64,000 nucleotides of DNA from Oscarella lobularis (GCF_947507565.1 NC_089175.1:3833733-3897732); one strand, 5' to 3'; positions 1 to 10,185 are shown, numbered from the stretch's first letter. The notes: generated from the letters alone by a model not told the origin. Numbers and translations: made by a program.

Positions 1-1022
1 AGCGTTTGCATGCTGGGCGAATGTTTTTTCGCAGATGCTCCCGAAGCCGTTGTTCACGGTCCGTCGAATGGGTCAGTTATTCAAGACAACCCGGTGTACC
101 TGTACTGCAATGCATCCGGCGTTCCGCCGCCGCGAATACGCTGGGAGAAAGACGGGGTGCTCGTTTCGGACTTGGGAAGCAGTCGGTATAAAATCGAGTC
201 GGAGGGAAAGGCGTTGTCTATCGATGGCGTCCTAACGAGCGATACCAGCAACATAACGTGCATTGCAAACAATAGCATGGGCGCAAGCTCGGATTATTGT
301 GAACTGAGAGTAGAAGGTAAAAACGCAGGTGGGAGAGTTTTTAACACTATACGAGTGTTCTAGGTCCACCTTCTCCTCCAGAGTTGATAGGTGTAAGCAT
401 AACCGTTACCACCATTCCCTCACATCGTATCAGTATGTTCGCTAATTGGACGATTCCTTTCGATGGGAATAGTCCCATAAATGGGTACGTGCTACATTAC
501 CGGGAAAAAGAAGACGCGCGCTGGTCCGTGACGCCGACGCGGGAGACGGAAAATTTCAAGGCTATCGACATCGGCGTAGTAGATGAGTCGGATATAATAG
601 GTTATGAATTTTACGTCACTGCTGAGAACTTGCGCGGAGCATCGAAGCGTTCGAGAATTGTTCAAGCATCTAGGAAGGATTTTATCTTTATTACGCCGCC
701 AACGTCATCTCCACCACCACCACCACCACCACCAGGCAATTTTTAGTCCTTTAGGGAAGATGCCCGCCGGGTTCATGGGGTTTGTGCGTAGATCTCTCTG
801 GTTCGCGTGTTATTGCAATCGCTTTATCCGGTTTTGCATCTACAGTCTTGACTACGTTGGCTCTTATTATGCTAGTGCATAAGCGGCAGAAATCGACTCG
901 TTTTCGACCGCAGCAGTACCCAGTGCAACAAAACAGTAATAAAATTAAACTTACCTTTTATTGATTAGAATGCCTTCTTTGGTGGATCAGATAATCGGGA
1001 ACGGCTTGAAAGTCAAGTATAA
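1..1022 (+). CDS. alpha1: Ig/FN3 receptor, 3' part only
   Basis: The window opens inside a short Ig receptor of the alpha subfamily; its signal, Ig1 and Ig2 exons lie upstream. Visible exons are Ig3 35-316, FN3 364-735, transmembrane 792-922 and last exon 969-1022. Ig3 has the B-strand Cys (LYCNASG), the Trp (RWEKD) and the F-strand Cys (NITC). FN3 shows the ANWTIPFDG and YEFYVTAEN landmarks and ends in a run of eight prolines. The transmembrane segment is SRVIAIALSGFASTVLTTLA followed by basic HKRQ. The FN3 exon ends at a GC donor (CAG|GCAAT). The last exon reads in frame to ESQV-stop, a class I PDZ-ligand pattern; if the intron from 923 is retained, the protein instead stops at 964. All visible exons are intact. 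Ligand unknown. The family call is strong; the last splice is an inference from frame conservation in four copies. Confidence 0.75.
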
Positions 1023-1693
1023 TGCTGTTTGTCCCTCTAATCGCTTGTACAGCCATTTGAAGAAACATAATCAGGAGGACACCAAGGTACTATGAATAGT
1101 ACGCAGAATCGCCGGTATGCTTTTACGTTTGTACTGTGACGTTACCTGTACGGCTAGTTCAACCCGTCGCGGTAGGATCCTTTTATTTAGCTTAACAAGC
1201 TAGCAAGAGAAGATGGTAGCATCCTTTTATAGAGTTTGCTTTGCACTGTATCTGTACAGTATATTGTTGACAATGCACTCAGTTTCAGGTACATTTCACG
1301 ATACGATTGTTGCTCAAAGGTGCATATCTTCATCGCGTTCTGCACCCAGAGTAAATTAAATTGAGGTCGTCGTTTGCATAAGCCTAATTCCATTACCCTA
1401 TCTATTTAGCTGATTGGACACGTCGAAGCCCTGCGTGGAGAAAGCAGTAGTACGCTTGCGCGCATTGTGAGCGCCGACAGCTGCCATTGTTCTCCGCCGT
1501 ACACTCTGACCGCAATACGAAGCGTGAGAAACTTTAATAAAGACGTGATCGGTCATGCGGCAAATGTTGACCTGCAGGTGCAGCAGACCCAGGATTCTGT
1601 GAATTCATGCAAGTGGTGCAGTGCCCGCCAGATTAGAGAAAGAACGACTTCATCGTTTCTCCGACTGTCTGGCTGCATGGTAACACCGAGTCT
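1023..1693. other. alpha1-beta1 intergenic spacer
   Basis: No gene is seen here. The spacer is shared, with small indels, by the other alpha-beta pairs (16486-17135, 35795-36451, 44343-45001). It ends in a block conserved just before the beta signal-peptide exon, so the beta promoter presumably lies here, but I see no convincing TATA box. A small open frame at 1467-1697 lacks coding features and is discounted. Confidence 0.5.
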
Positions 1694-3696
1694 ATGAAAC
1701 GCTTCATCATACAGCTGCTCATCTGTTTGGCTGTCAAGGCGGGTAAGACTGTCGATGTTTAGCTAGAGTAAGACGGTAGCGTCGCGACCTGCACTTTCTT
1801 GTTTTCTTTGGCTTATTTAATACAAAAAGTCGTAGGGTGACAAAGGGAGCTATATAGTCTAGTAGAGAAATTGAGTAGGCCTGCTGTAGTCCCCAAGGAA
1901 GAGGAAACTGTTTGGCTGGCTATGTGCAGCTGTTGACTTTTCCGTGACGTCTGTATTCTTTGCAGATGCACGCCCCACTAAGATTGCAAACCTTTTGGTT
2001 TGCGGTACTGTAGCTGCGAGTGCTCCGCCTACTGCACACTCCTCACGTGATGTTTTGCTTAGGATCTGCTGCGGTGCAGCTACTGTTGAGATCGAGTCGT
2101 CTGCCTTTCCCGGGGCAGAGCGCGTCGTTCTCGTGCTCTGGATCCGGTACAATAATTCGCTGGGAAAAAGACAACACAGTACTCAATCTAACCAACGCCC
2201 GCTATTCATCCAATCAAAAAATGTCATCTCTTGTAATTCACTCTTTGGTAAAAACAGACACCGGATTGTATCGATGTGTGGCTGTGGTTAGCGGAATAGA
2301 AAAAAGCGACACCGTCTATCTCTCTGTGCTGGGTAAAAGGGCTGCCTAAATTTTCCTACGACTGAAGCTAATCGTTGGATGTATTTAGTAAATCCGGAAA
2401 TCTCGTATAAGCCGCTTACTGTTGCAGTTGAAGGTCATTCTGTCACTCTCGGTTGTCAAACCAGATACTTCACAAAAATATCTTGGACGTTCAATGGAGT
2501 AAATATCAGTCATAAACCGGGTTATATTTACAGCCGAGCAAAGATGAATCTCACCATCGACCGAGTGTCTCGGACGCACGCAGGCCAATACGCCTGCACC
2601 GCAACGAATTATAACAAAGCTCACACTTCAACGGGCACACCCGTTTTAGTGGTCTATTGTACGTATACAGTAAAACCGGTCATTGATAGAGAGTCGGCCT
2701 TTATTTTTAGATGGCCCTGATGCCGTTCTTCGGGGTCCCGTAAACGGGACGGCTATCGAGGGTGAAGACGTCATGATGCACCTCAATGCAACAGGGTTTC
2801 CTTCACCGCAAAAAAAGTGGAAGAAAGATGACGTCTTTCTCGAGTTAGGAAGCAGTCGCTATAACCTCAAGCAACATGGACAAACTCTATCAATCTCAAG
2901 AGTACAGACGAGCGATAGCGGCAATTACACTTGCGTCGTCAACAATACCGTAGGCGAAACGTTAAAATATTTTCAACTAACTGTAGAAGGTATAGAGAAT
3001 TCCGGAAATTCTAAATCGTAAAACTAATCACAATTTACAAGGTCCACCATTTCCACCCAGGCTGTTGGAGGCTAACATAACTCTCATGAAAACATTCATC
3101 AAAATGTTCGTCAAGTGGACTGTTCCCTTCAATGGGAACAGTCCCATAAAGGGGTATACATTGCATTACCGGCAAAAAGGAGGTGCGTTCTGGTATACGA
3201 TGCTTGTACGCAGTTCTCAAGTGTCTGCTGACGTACCTATGCCTATCAAGCTAATTTCTTTGAACGACTTTGAGTTTTACGTCACTGCTTTAAATCGTCA
3301 TGGATCATCTAAAGCTTCAGCCATTTTTCAAGTATCTAAGAAAAACTTTCTCCTCATCGCACCACCAACTTCGACTTCGGAACCAACAGGCAATAATAAA
3401 ATTAATCATTGATTAGTGTACAAGTCTAGCTAACAACTAGCATCTTATGTATAGAAGAAAGCGGTCTCTCTGAGTCACGCGTCATCGTTATTGCTGTCTC
3501 CGGTTTTGCAACTTCTATCCTGACCACTGTTGCTTTTATTGTGCTGGCATATAAACGACAGCGTTTGGCTCTGCCTAATGATGAAGAGGAGCAAAATTCA
3601 GTGGTGCAAGTGCTTGAACTTGAAACTATTAGTACCAGATCCGACTCCTTTGCTGAATCGAAACCGAATCTCTCTTCAAAAGAAACTCAAGTATGA
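1694..3696 (+). CDS. beta1: three-Ig/FN3 transmembrane receptor with ETQV tail
   Basis: Complete six-exon gene, predicted 485 aa. Exons: signal 1694-1742, Ig1 2063-2332, Ig2 2389-2658, Ig3 2711-2989, FN3 3042-3389, transmembrane and tail 3455-3696; the introns are phase 1. Residues 1-17 are a signal peptide (MKRFIIQLLICLAVKAG). Ig1 (about 17-106) and Ig2 (107-196) carry Cys, Trp and the DTGLYRC or HAGQYAC motif. Ig3 (197-289) keeps Trp and SDSGNYTC but has Leu where the first Cys should be (MHLNATG). FN3 is about 290-405, the transmembrane helix about 414-438, then a roughly 47-residue tail ending KETQV, a class I PDZ-ligand pattern. Intron 5 starts with GC. It is probably a cell-surface adhesion or recognition receptor without a catalytic domain. 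Kinase gene B1 follows 262 bp downstream. The model is firm; the ligand is unknown. Confidence 0.85.
1966..2004 (+). other. Candidate 39-nt cassette exon in beta1 intron 1
   Basis: Inside intron 1 a pyrimidine-rich tract and CAG precede a 39-nt open stretch followed by GTACTG. Its length is a multiple of three and both ends are phase 1, so inclusion would add 13 residues (about DARPTKIANLLVC) between signal peptide and Ig1 without shifting frame. The same block is kept at 17414-17452, 36706-36744 and 45278-45316. It could also be a relic of an Ig3-type exon start. No transcript evidence is available here. Confidence 0.35.
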
Positions 3697-3958
3697 AGTG
3701 TACTCATCTGTACTGTTGGACAGCTGACAGCCTTGTAGTTCGCGCGCGACGGTGATATCCTTTTTAGGATGCGGAGACGCAATTAGCGATATGTGATGAT
3801 GTTCGGAGAAAAGGGAGTGTCATACCACAACCGCAGGCTACTGCAATATGCGCAGTCGCAGGGTATACCGGCACGACATGCTGCCCGGGTGCGTCACTCC
3901 GACACTTGCTGCGTCTACTAGTACGTAGAAGTAAACCGACGGTCGCTCATCGGAAAGA

Positions 3959-6588
3959 ATGAGGTATCTACAGCCTTTAGTATTACGGCCTTGTCTAATT
4001 CCTTTCCACGCGGTAAAGAGCAAGTGGGAGGGACCACACTGTCGGGTGTGTGACGTTTTGCTGCTATCTCCTCATGCACAGCAGGTATACGGTTGCTTAC
4101 CTGCTTCGATCGGCGAGCGCGGGACTCAGTCCCTCAAAGTTCACACGTTTATTTTAGCAACTTGGCGCTTTCTTCGATCCCCGCATGTCAATCATAACTC
4201 TGCATCTAATTGTCCTCTTTTCGTGCGCAGGGGTCTTTCTGGTTCGATTTCTGGTTTGATACAACAATGCAAGGTCTTCAGCTACAGTTACTGCTTGCTG
4301 CTACTGCTGCAACTTCGGGTGGTTGCAAGTGTCGGTGAGATTATACGCCGATCGCGCGGCTATATAATTGGCTGGGTATGCGTAGGAGGAGCGCACCGAT
4401 TCGAAATCCAGACGTTCCGAGCCGTCAACGGTTCCGACGAATTTACCGTCGCTTCGTGCTTGAGTGACGTCGCGTTCGGATATCGGCCCGTTACGTGGCG
4501 ACTGAATGGTCTTTCTGTGGACTTCGCAACGAACACTCGCTTCTCGTCAAGCTCAAAAGCGGACGCACATTCGACTCGCTTCTTTCTTCAGATCAAGTCG
4601 CCGCTGAGCAGCGACAACGGTACGGTCGTCACATGCCAACCCGACGGCTACAAAGAAAGCGACGCGGCTCTTTTCATCGTATACGGTAAGGAGATGCTGA
4701 CATCATACTTATATACACGATCATGATAACGGCGATTTGCGTCGTATTAGATTCCGCTCCCGTAGTCGAAGCCATTGGAGATGCTGATGTCACAGTGGAG
4801 GAAGAGACATTGTTTCAACCTCGAGTTCGAATCTTTTTCTCGGGAGGAAACCTCTACCTGATGTATTACCAGAATGAAATGCAACTTGGTTTGGAAACGA
4901 ATGTCAATGGTGTTTACGGAACAAAAGATGTGTCATTGTCACCGCTAAAAGTTCTCAAGGGCATGAGCGGCCCTCTATCGGTCCTTGTTTCTTTGGATGG
5001 ACTGCCCTTTTCTTATCCCATTTTTAATTTGACTGTTATCAGTCGCACTGTTGCAACACCCACAGCAGCATTTACATCGCCGTCATCAGGCAAGTTTAAA
5101 CAAATGTTGCTAATTAATTAATTAATTAATTAATTAATGACAGATGACGGTGATCCTACTACAAAGTCTATTGGTAATAGTAACAGCAGCAGCAACAGCA
5201 GTAGCAGTGCAAAATATACAACTCCGGCAATTACTCGGAGTCCTCCTCCTACATCTACAAGTCCTCCGTCAACAAGTGCGTATGATAATTCTAGTCTTGC
5301 GCCTTTCACATCAGAATCTTTGGATAAAAACAGTAATGAGATACGCACATTCATCGCTTTATTGCTTTACATTTTATTTATTTTTAGGCACGTCATTGGC
5401 AGTCATTGCTGGCTCCATTTCTGGAGGCGTTTTACTTCTTGTTATCCTCGTAGTGGCGTTGGTCTTAATTTATGCCAAACTAAGAAACAAAAAGTCTGCT
5501 AGTATAGATGATCCGCTACGTCGAATCGGTCAGAGTGAAATTGTGTACGACGAAGAACGTGATTTTCTCGGCAGCGGCTGCAGTGGCGAAGTCTATCGCG
5601 CAAGACTAAGGAAAAGCAGCGAGGTTGTAGCAATCAAAGTTTTTCTGAAGAGACGAATATTACCACGGTAAGTTTATATGTAATGCTAAACTGATTTTAT
5701 TTGTACACATGGGCTGTTTTATCTGTGCAGGCAATCGACGCTGTTAGACAAAGAGGCTAGAATTCTATTGAGAATTAAGCCGCATCCTCATATTCTCAGT
5801 CTTATTGGCATCAGCGCTTCTCCTAGATTCTACGCATTGGTCATGGAGTACATCGGTGATGGTGACTTGTTTCAAGTCTTAACCTCCACTGATGATCGCA
5901 GCATAGAGCTGTGGGACAATCGTCTCGACATTGCCAATCAAATCGCTCTGGGAATGTCTCATCTGCACAAGAACGAACCAACCATCATTCATCTCGACCT
6001 CAAGTCAAACAACGTTCTTGTGAACAAGAAAACGCGAGGAGGAAGAACGATATATATATGCAAAGTAGGTCAACGCGGCTAATCAATAGTATTATGTATT
6101 TTTCATATATAGATTTGCGATTTTGGTCTTGCAAAAATGACCAACGTTAGCTCTGTGACTCAGTACCGCCAAGAGGGCCAGACTCCTGGAGGCACTGTTA
6201 CGTACATCGCACCGGAACGATATCAGTTGGTCACGTACGGCACCGAGGATGGCAAAGAAAAGAGAGAAATCGCCAAGAAATCAGACGTCTTCAGTTACGG
6301 AATTCTACTATGGGAAATTAAAGAACGAGACCGTCCGTACGAAGGTAGGTATACGTACGTAGGCTGTAGGCATCAGGTTATTGTTTTTACCGGTTTTTTT
6401 TATAAGGAATGCCGAACGAAGCAATTCACTTACGCACGAAAGAGGGATGTCCACTCCCAAAGGGAAAAGTCGAGGCTCCGCGAGATTACACATCTCTTCT
6501 GAGTAACTGCGTCAGGTTCAATCCTTTAGAGAGGCCCTCGTTTGATGAAATCGTCAGTTTCCTAGGAACTAAACAAACTACTCTCTAA
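3959..6588 (+). CDS. B1: Ig-like receptor with TKL-type kinase
   Basis: Nine coding exons, predicted 654 aa: 3959-3963, 4231-4334, 4386-4685, 4751-5089, 5144-5332, 5388-5667, 5731-6064, 6113-6344, 6407-6588. The first coding exon is only ATGAG. Residues 1-36 hold the signal peptide (YCLLLLLQLRVVASVG core). An Ig-like domain (37-136) has Cys, Trp (TWRLNG) and SSDNGTVVTC. A Cys-free domain follows (137-249; not recognised), then a Ser/Thr/Pro stalk (250-312) and a membrane helix (about 315-341). The kinase has a glycine loop GSGCSGEV (from about 374), VAIK Lys396, Glu414, HLDLKSNN (493-500), DFG (520-522) and APE (549-551). Leu replaces Arg in HRD, so it is a non-RD kinase. TKL-like features are HLDLKSNN and GTVTYIAPE. 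The exon-4 donor is GC (CAG|GCAAGT). It probably phosphorylates Ser/Thr on membrane-proximal partners; substrates are unknown. Confidence 0.85.
5111..5139. repeat. (TAAT)n microsatellite in B1 intron 4
   Basis: About seven TTAA/TAAT units lie just before the ATGACAG acceptor of the stalk exon. The same tract is longer in B3 (48365-48400) and absent or degenerate in B2 and B-prime1, so length varies between copies at a splice acceptor. Confidence 0.8.
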
Positions 6589-6924
6589 GTTAGGATCAGT
6601 TTATATTTCGCTAAATAATTGGGATTGAAAGACCCCTTTGATTTTTTGTGTAAGTCAATTCGGACATATACAGTACGCTGTCTCGTACCGTCTCGTACTA
6701 CATGTATTTATGTGTGTAGAGGAGAGATATTTATCTGCCATTGTGTCACGTGATATTCGATCCTCATCAACAAAGCACGGAGCCGAGCATAGACGCTTTC
6801 TCCTTCTGTCGTGTACACGGCGTCCCGCCAATGTCTAGCCAAACTATTGGGCTGCGGTAAGCCACCGTCGATCGCCTCGCAAGTCAAAGTCGTTGTCTCC
6901 GTAGGTTAGAACTCGCAAACCGGC
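6589..6924. other. B1 3' flank, conserved block
   Basis: No gene is seen. The block recurs 3' of every kinase and C gene (21446-21700, 25877-26176, 40732-40990, 49855-50194, 56021-56321, 62234-62575). It contains a TCACGTGA palindrome at 6746-6753 and runs straight into the FN3 relic, so it probably includes the decayed 5' half of that relic. Confidence 0.5.
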
Positions 6925-7370
6925 TAAAAGAAGACGCGCGTTGGTCAATGGCGCTGGTAAGGGAGACAGAAACGTCAAGGCTATTGACATTATCGCAGTG
7001 GATGAAGTAGACTCACTAGGTTTAGAATTTCACGTCATCAGGACACTGCTGCTCGAAGCATCTAAGCTTTCAAACGTTTTTTTCAAGCGTCTACAAACGT
7101 CCATACGCACCAACGTTATCTCTACCACCAAAAGGCAATGTCAAGTCGTGAAGAATATAGGATCTATGCGTGGATGGTCTCTCTGAATCAATCGGTTCTG
7201 TCTTGACTACATTGGCTCTCATTTTCTTAGTGAAAAAGCGACAGCGGTCGTCTTTTTATCCGCAGCAGTACCAGGTGTGACAAAAAAGGTATTAGTATTC
7301 AACTTATGCGATATGTCAATTAAGTATTTTTGATTAGATATTTGTGAACGGCTTGAAACTCAAGTACACG
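6925..7370 (+). pseudogene. FN3-transmembrane relic 1
   Basis: This is a decayed piece of an alpha-like receptor. An FN3 fragment starting EDARWS matches the alpha FN3 (KEDARWS, RETE), then shifts frame to continue as KAIDIIAVDEVDSLGLEFHV. A shortened transmembrane exon (DGLSES, then VLTTLALIFLVKKRQR, ending QQYQV-stop) follows a GCGT-type acceptor around 7174. A last-exon relic near 7337-7370 reads ERLETQV but continues without a stop. There is no signal or Ig exon and the membrane helix is too short, so it is called a pseudogene. Similar relics lie 3' of every kinase gene and of C3. Confidence 0.7.
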
Positions 7371-7800
7371 ACATCACTTATCATTTTGGAGATTTTTTCG
7401 CCTAGCGCTCAGAAATTTAGACAGCATTCTTTTACGGTTGCAAGGGATTTTTATCAGTAGAAACGGTTTTACGCAAAGAGACGAGGAATCTTATGATAGT
7501 AAGTTTAATCTTTTTCAATTTACCTAATTTCATTACTCGTTTAGCTAATTCAATTTGCTCCAAACAATAGTAAGCGCGCCTGCGCACCTGAATCGATTGC
7601 CCCGCTGTTCCACTGGTATTTTCTGGACAGTTTTACAGAGCGTGAGAACCTTTTACTTACCAGCTCGTTTTTGACCGAGGTATTGCAGGTTGCAGGAACT
7701 GATTTCCGACCTTCAAGGAGCGGGCCCACCGCGTCTAGTAGCGGAAACGGTTTATACTTCCTGTAGCAGTACTACTGTTTCCAGCTGACTGCATGACACT
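7371..7800. other. Spacer before gamma1
   Basis: No coding feature is seen. The sequence is conserved before gamma2 (26617-27045), gamma3 (50633-51052) and gamma5 (63017-63454) and more loosely before gamma4, so it probably contains the gamma promoter. I see no clear TATA box. Confidence 0.45.
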
Positions 7801-9599
7801 ATGGACTACATCCTGCTTCTCATGATCTACGTGGCAGTGCAAAGACTCGGAGGTTTGATTTTAGTTACTGCACAGTAGTATATAGTCACGCAAAGTACAC
7901 AAAAGAGTCCCCAAAGGGGCTTTTGTACGCAGACGCACATTCACGTCAAAGCAATAGCGTTGCACCGCCTTCTCCCCTATTGTTGCTCACGCGACTATTT
8001 ACACGTAGGAGCAACGGTGCGGCTAGCTTTGAAATTGAATCCTTTGCCCACGCCTGGTCAAACGGCCACATTTTTATGCTCTGTGACCGGTTCTGGTACT
8101 ATAATTCGCTGGGAAAAAGACAATACGGTGCTCAATCTAACGAACCCTCGCTACGTATGAACACAAAAACTGTCATCTCTTGACATCCTGTCTTTGGTGA
8201 AAACAGATTCCGGAATGTATCAATGTGTCGCTATGGTTAGCGGAATAGAAGAGAGCGACTTCTTCTATCTTGATGTATTAGGTGAAGACCGTCTAGTAGA
8301 ATCTCTATAAATGAGACTGACTTTGCTTTTTAGTGAACCCGGAAATTTCTTATAAACCGCTCACTGTCGCAACGGAAGGTGAGTCAGTCACTCTCAGTTG
8401 TCCATGTCAATACTTCACCAAAATGAGTTGGACGTTTAATGGAGTTAACGTCAGTTATAAACCAGGCTATAGTTTGAACCAAGAGAAGACGAACCTGACA
8501 ATAAATCGAGTGTCTCGAGTGCACGCTGGGCAATACGTTTGTACTGCTGTCAACCACAATCAACATTATACGGCGACGGGTACACCCTCTCTGGTAGTCT
8601 ACTGTGCGTGTATAAAGCTGGTCACACCTAAAAGAACGTCTTATTAGTTTGTGGCATTTTTTGCAGATGCTGCCACTGCCGTTCTTCGCGGTCCGGTAAA
8701 CGGAACCGCTATCGAAGGCGATGATGTGAACTTTTACTGCAATGCATCTGGACTTCCCACGCCACGAATAGAGTGGAAGAAAAATGATATGCTCGTTTCG
8801 GAGTTGGGAAGCAGTCGGTATGAAATCAGGTTAGACGGAAAAGTTCTATCGATCTCGAGCGCCCAGACGAGCGATACGAGCAACTACACTTGCTCTGTCG
8901 ACAATAGCGTAGGTGGAACATCTAAGTTTCTGCGATTAACCGTAGAAGGTATAGAGAACACTTGAAATCTGAAATGAAACTAAGACAAGTTTATCAAGGA
9001 CCCCCATTCCCGCCGAAGCTCTTGACGGCTAACATAACTATCAATGCCAATTCTATTAGAATGTACGTCAATTGGACTGTTTCCTTCAGTGGGAATAGTG
9101 CCATAAAGGGGTATACATTGCATTATCGACAAAAAGGAGACGCCTTTTGGCATATGATGCTGGTACACAGCTCCCAAGTCTCTGCCACTGTGCCAATACC
9201 TATCAACTTATCTGACTTGAGAGATTTTGAGTTCTACGTTACAGCTGCCAATCGCCACGGATCGTCTGAAGAATCGGCCGAATAGTTTTATTGTCGTAGC
9301 AACACCAAGTTCGTCGTCAGAACCAACAGGCAATAAAAACTATTGATTATGGAAACGAATACTAACTATCAGTCATATGTTTTAGAAACAGAAAATGGAG
9401 TTTTCTCAGATTCGGACATTGTCATTGTCGTTGCCGTTTCTGGTTTTACAGTTTGTATCTTGACTACAGCTGCTCTAATTATGTTGGTTTACAGCGTTGG
9501 GCTCTTTATCATCCACGTGATCCAAATGGACCGGTACAAATTCTTCGGGTCAGATCTTCCTTATCAGAGTCTTCGACTGCAAGCGAAACCCAAGTATGA
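7801..9599 (+). pseudogene. gamma1: three-Ig/FN3 receptor, broken
   Basis: Six exons match intact gamma3: signal 7801-7852, Ig1 8009-8281, Ig2 8334-8603, Ig3 8667-8948, FN3 8999-9329, transmembrane 9386-9599. Three lesions are visible. A TGA at 8158-8160 in Ig1 replaces the TCA of gamma2, gamma3 and gamma5. A 17-nt deletion late in FN3 (about 9279) causes a stop at 9283-9285. A 7-nt deletion after the membrane helix (about 9494) throws the tail out of frame, so the ETQV codons remain at the end but are not read. The latter two lesions are shared with gamma2, so they predate that duplication. No functional full-length receptor is expected; a secreted Ig fragment is conceivable only if the Ig1 stop were bypassed. 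Confidence 0.8.
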
Positions 9600-9699
9600 C
9601 TCTGGTATTGAAAGTTTGTATGGTTTGTGTCATTGACTCAGAGGTACTGCGGTTGGTTTAGTTACGTCTGCCAATAACTGTAGTCCGAAACCTAGGTAA

Positions 9700-10185
9700 T
9701 AGTTTCAGGATACTACTACAGTAGTAGAAAATAAAATAGATTTAGAGTGCGGGATATACCCCACACGAAGGTGGGTCCGGTGAGGGAAATTGTCGTCGGC
9801 GTCGAGAAAAGATGAGGTATTACTAGTAGAAGGCCCTTTTTTCACGCCGTGAGAGAGGAAATGGGAGGGGCCCCATGAGTTTATGTGAAGCGTCGGTTGG
9901 TCTGGTGGGTCTACTATCGACGTGATAACCCTCAAAATGTACAAGAGTACCTCTGCGAGTACACGCTGAACCGATAGAGCCTCGAAGAAAGAAGCATCTT
10001 TCGATATGCGGTTCGCGCGGTTCTGTTTGACCTCATGCGCCATCCACGTGCGCACATACCATACATACATTAGACCATTCTTGAAGAGCTCTTTGTTCCA
10101 GCCTTTCCGATTCGAAAGAACCCCGAAAGTGCAAAGTCGTCTGTTTTCTGCTTACTAGTGCAACTTCAAGTCGCTAGGCTGGCTG
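9700..10185 (+). pseudogene. 5' stub of a B-prime receptor gene
   Basis: This region matches the upstream part of the intact B-prime1 gene. ATGAG followed by GTATTA (9812-9816) is the small first coding exon. Around 10100-10180 the sequence resembles exon 2 of B-prime1 (signal-peptide exon, TCTGTTTTCTGCTTACTAGTGCAACTTC) with altered frame. Downstream Ig-like and kinase exons are missing because the TRAF gene region begins. The same stub precedes TRAF2 (28979-29464). Confidence 0.5.

Noticed and set aside
3959-4726. Unspliced 255-residue ORF from the ATG at 3959 as the B1 N-terminus
   Set aside because: The same stretch is interrupted in B2, B3 and C genes, and consistent splice sites at 3963/4231 and 4334/4386 give a normal signal peptide.
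9705-10070. Minus-strand 121-residue open frame
   Set aside because: It overlaps the B-prime 5' stub and differs at 53374-53766 in a way that does not preserve protein features.
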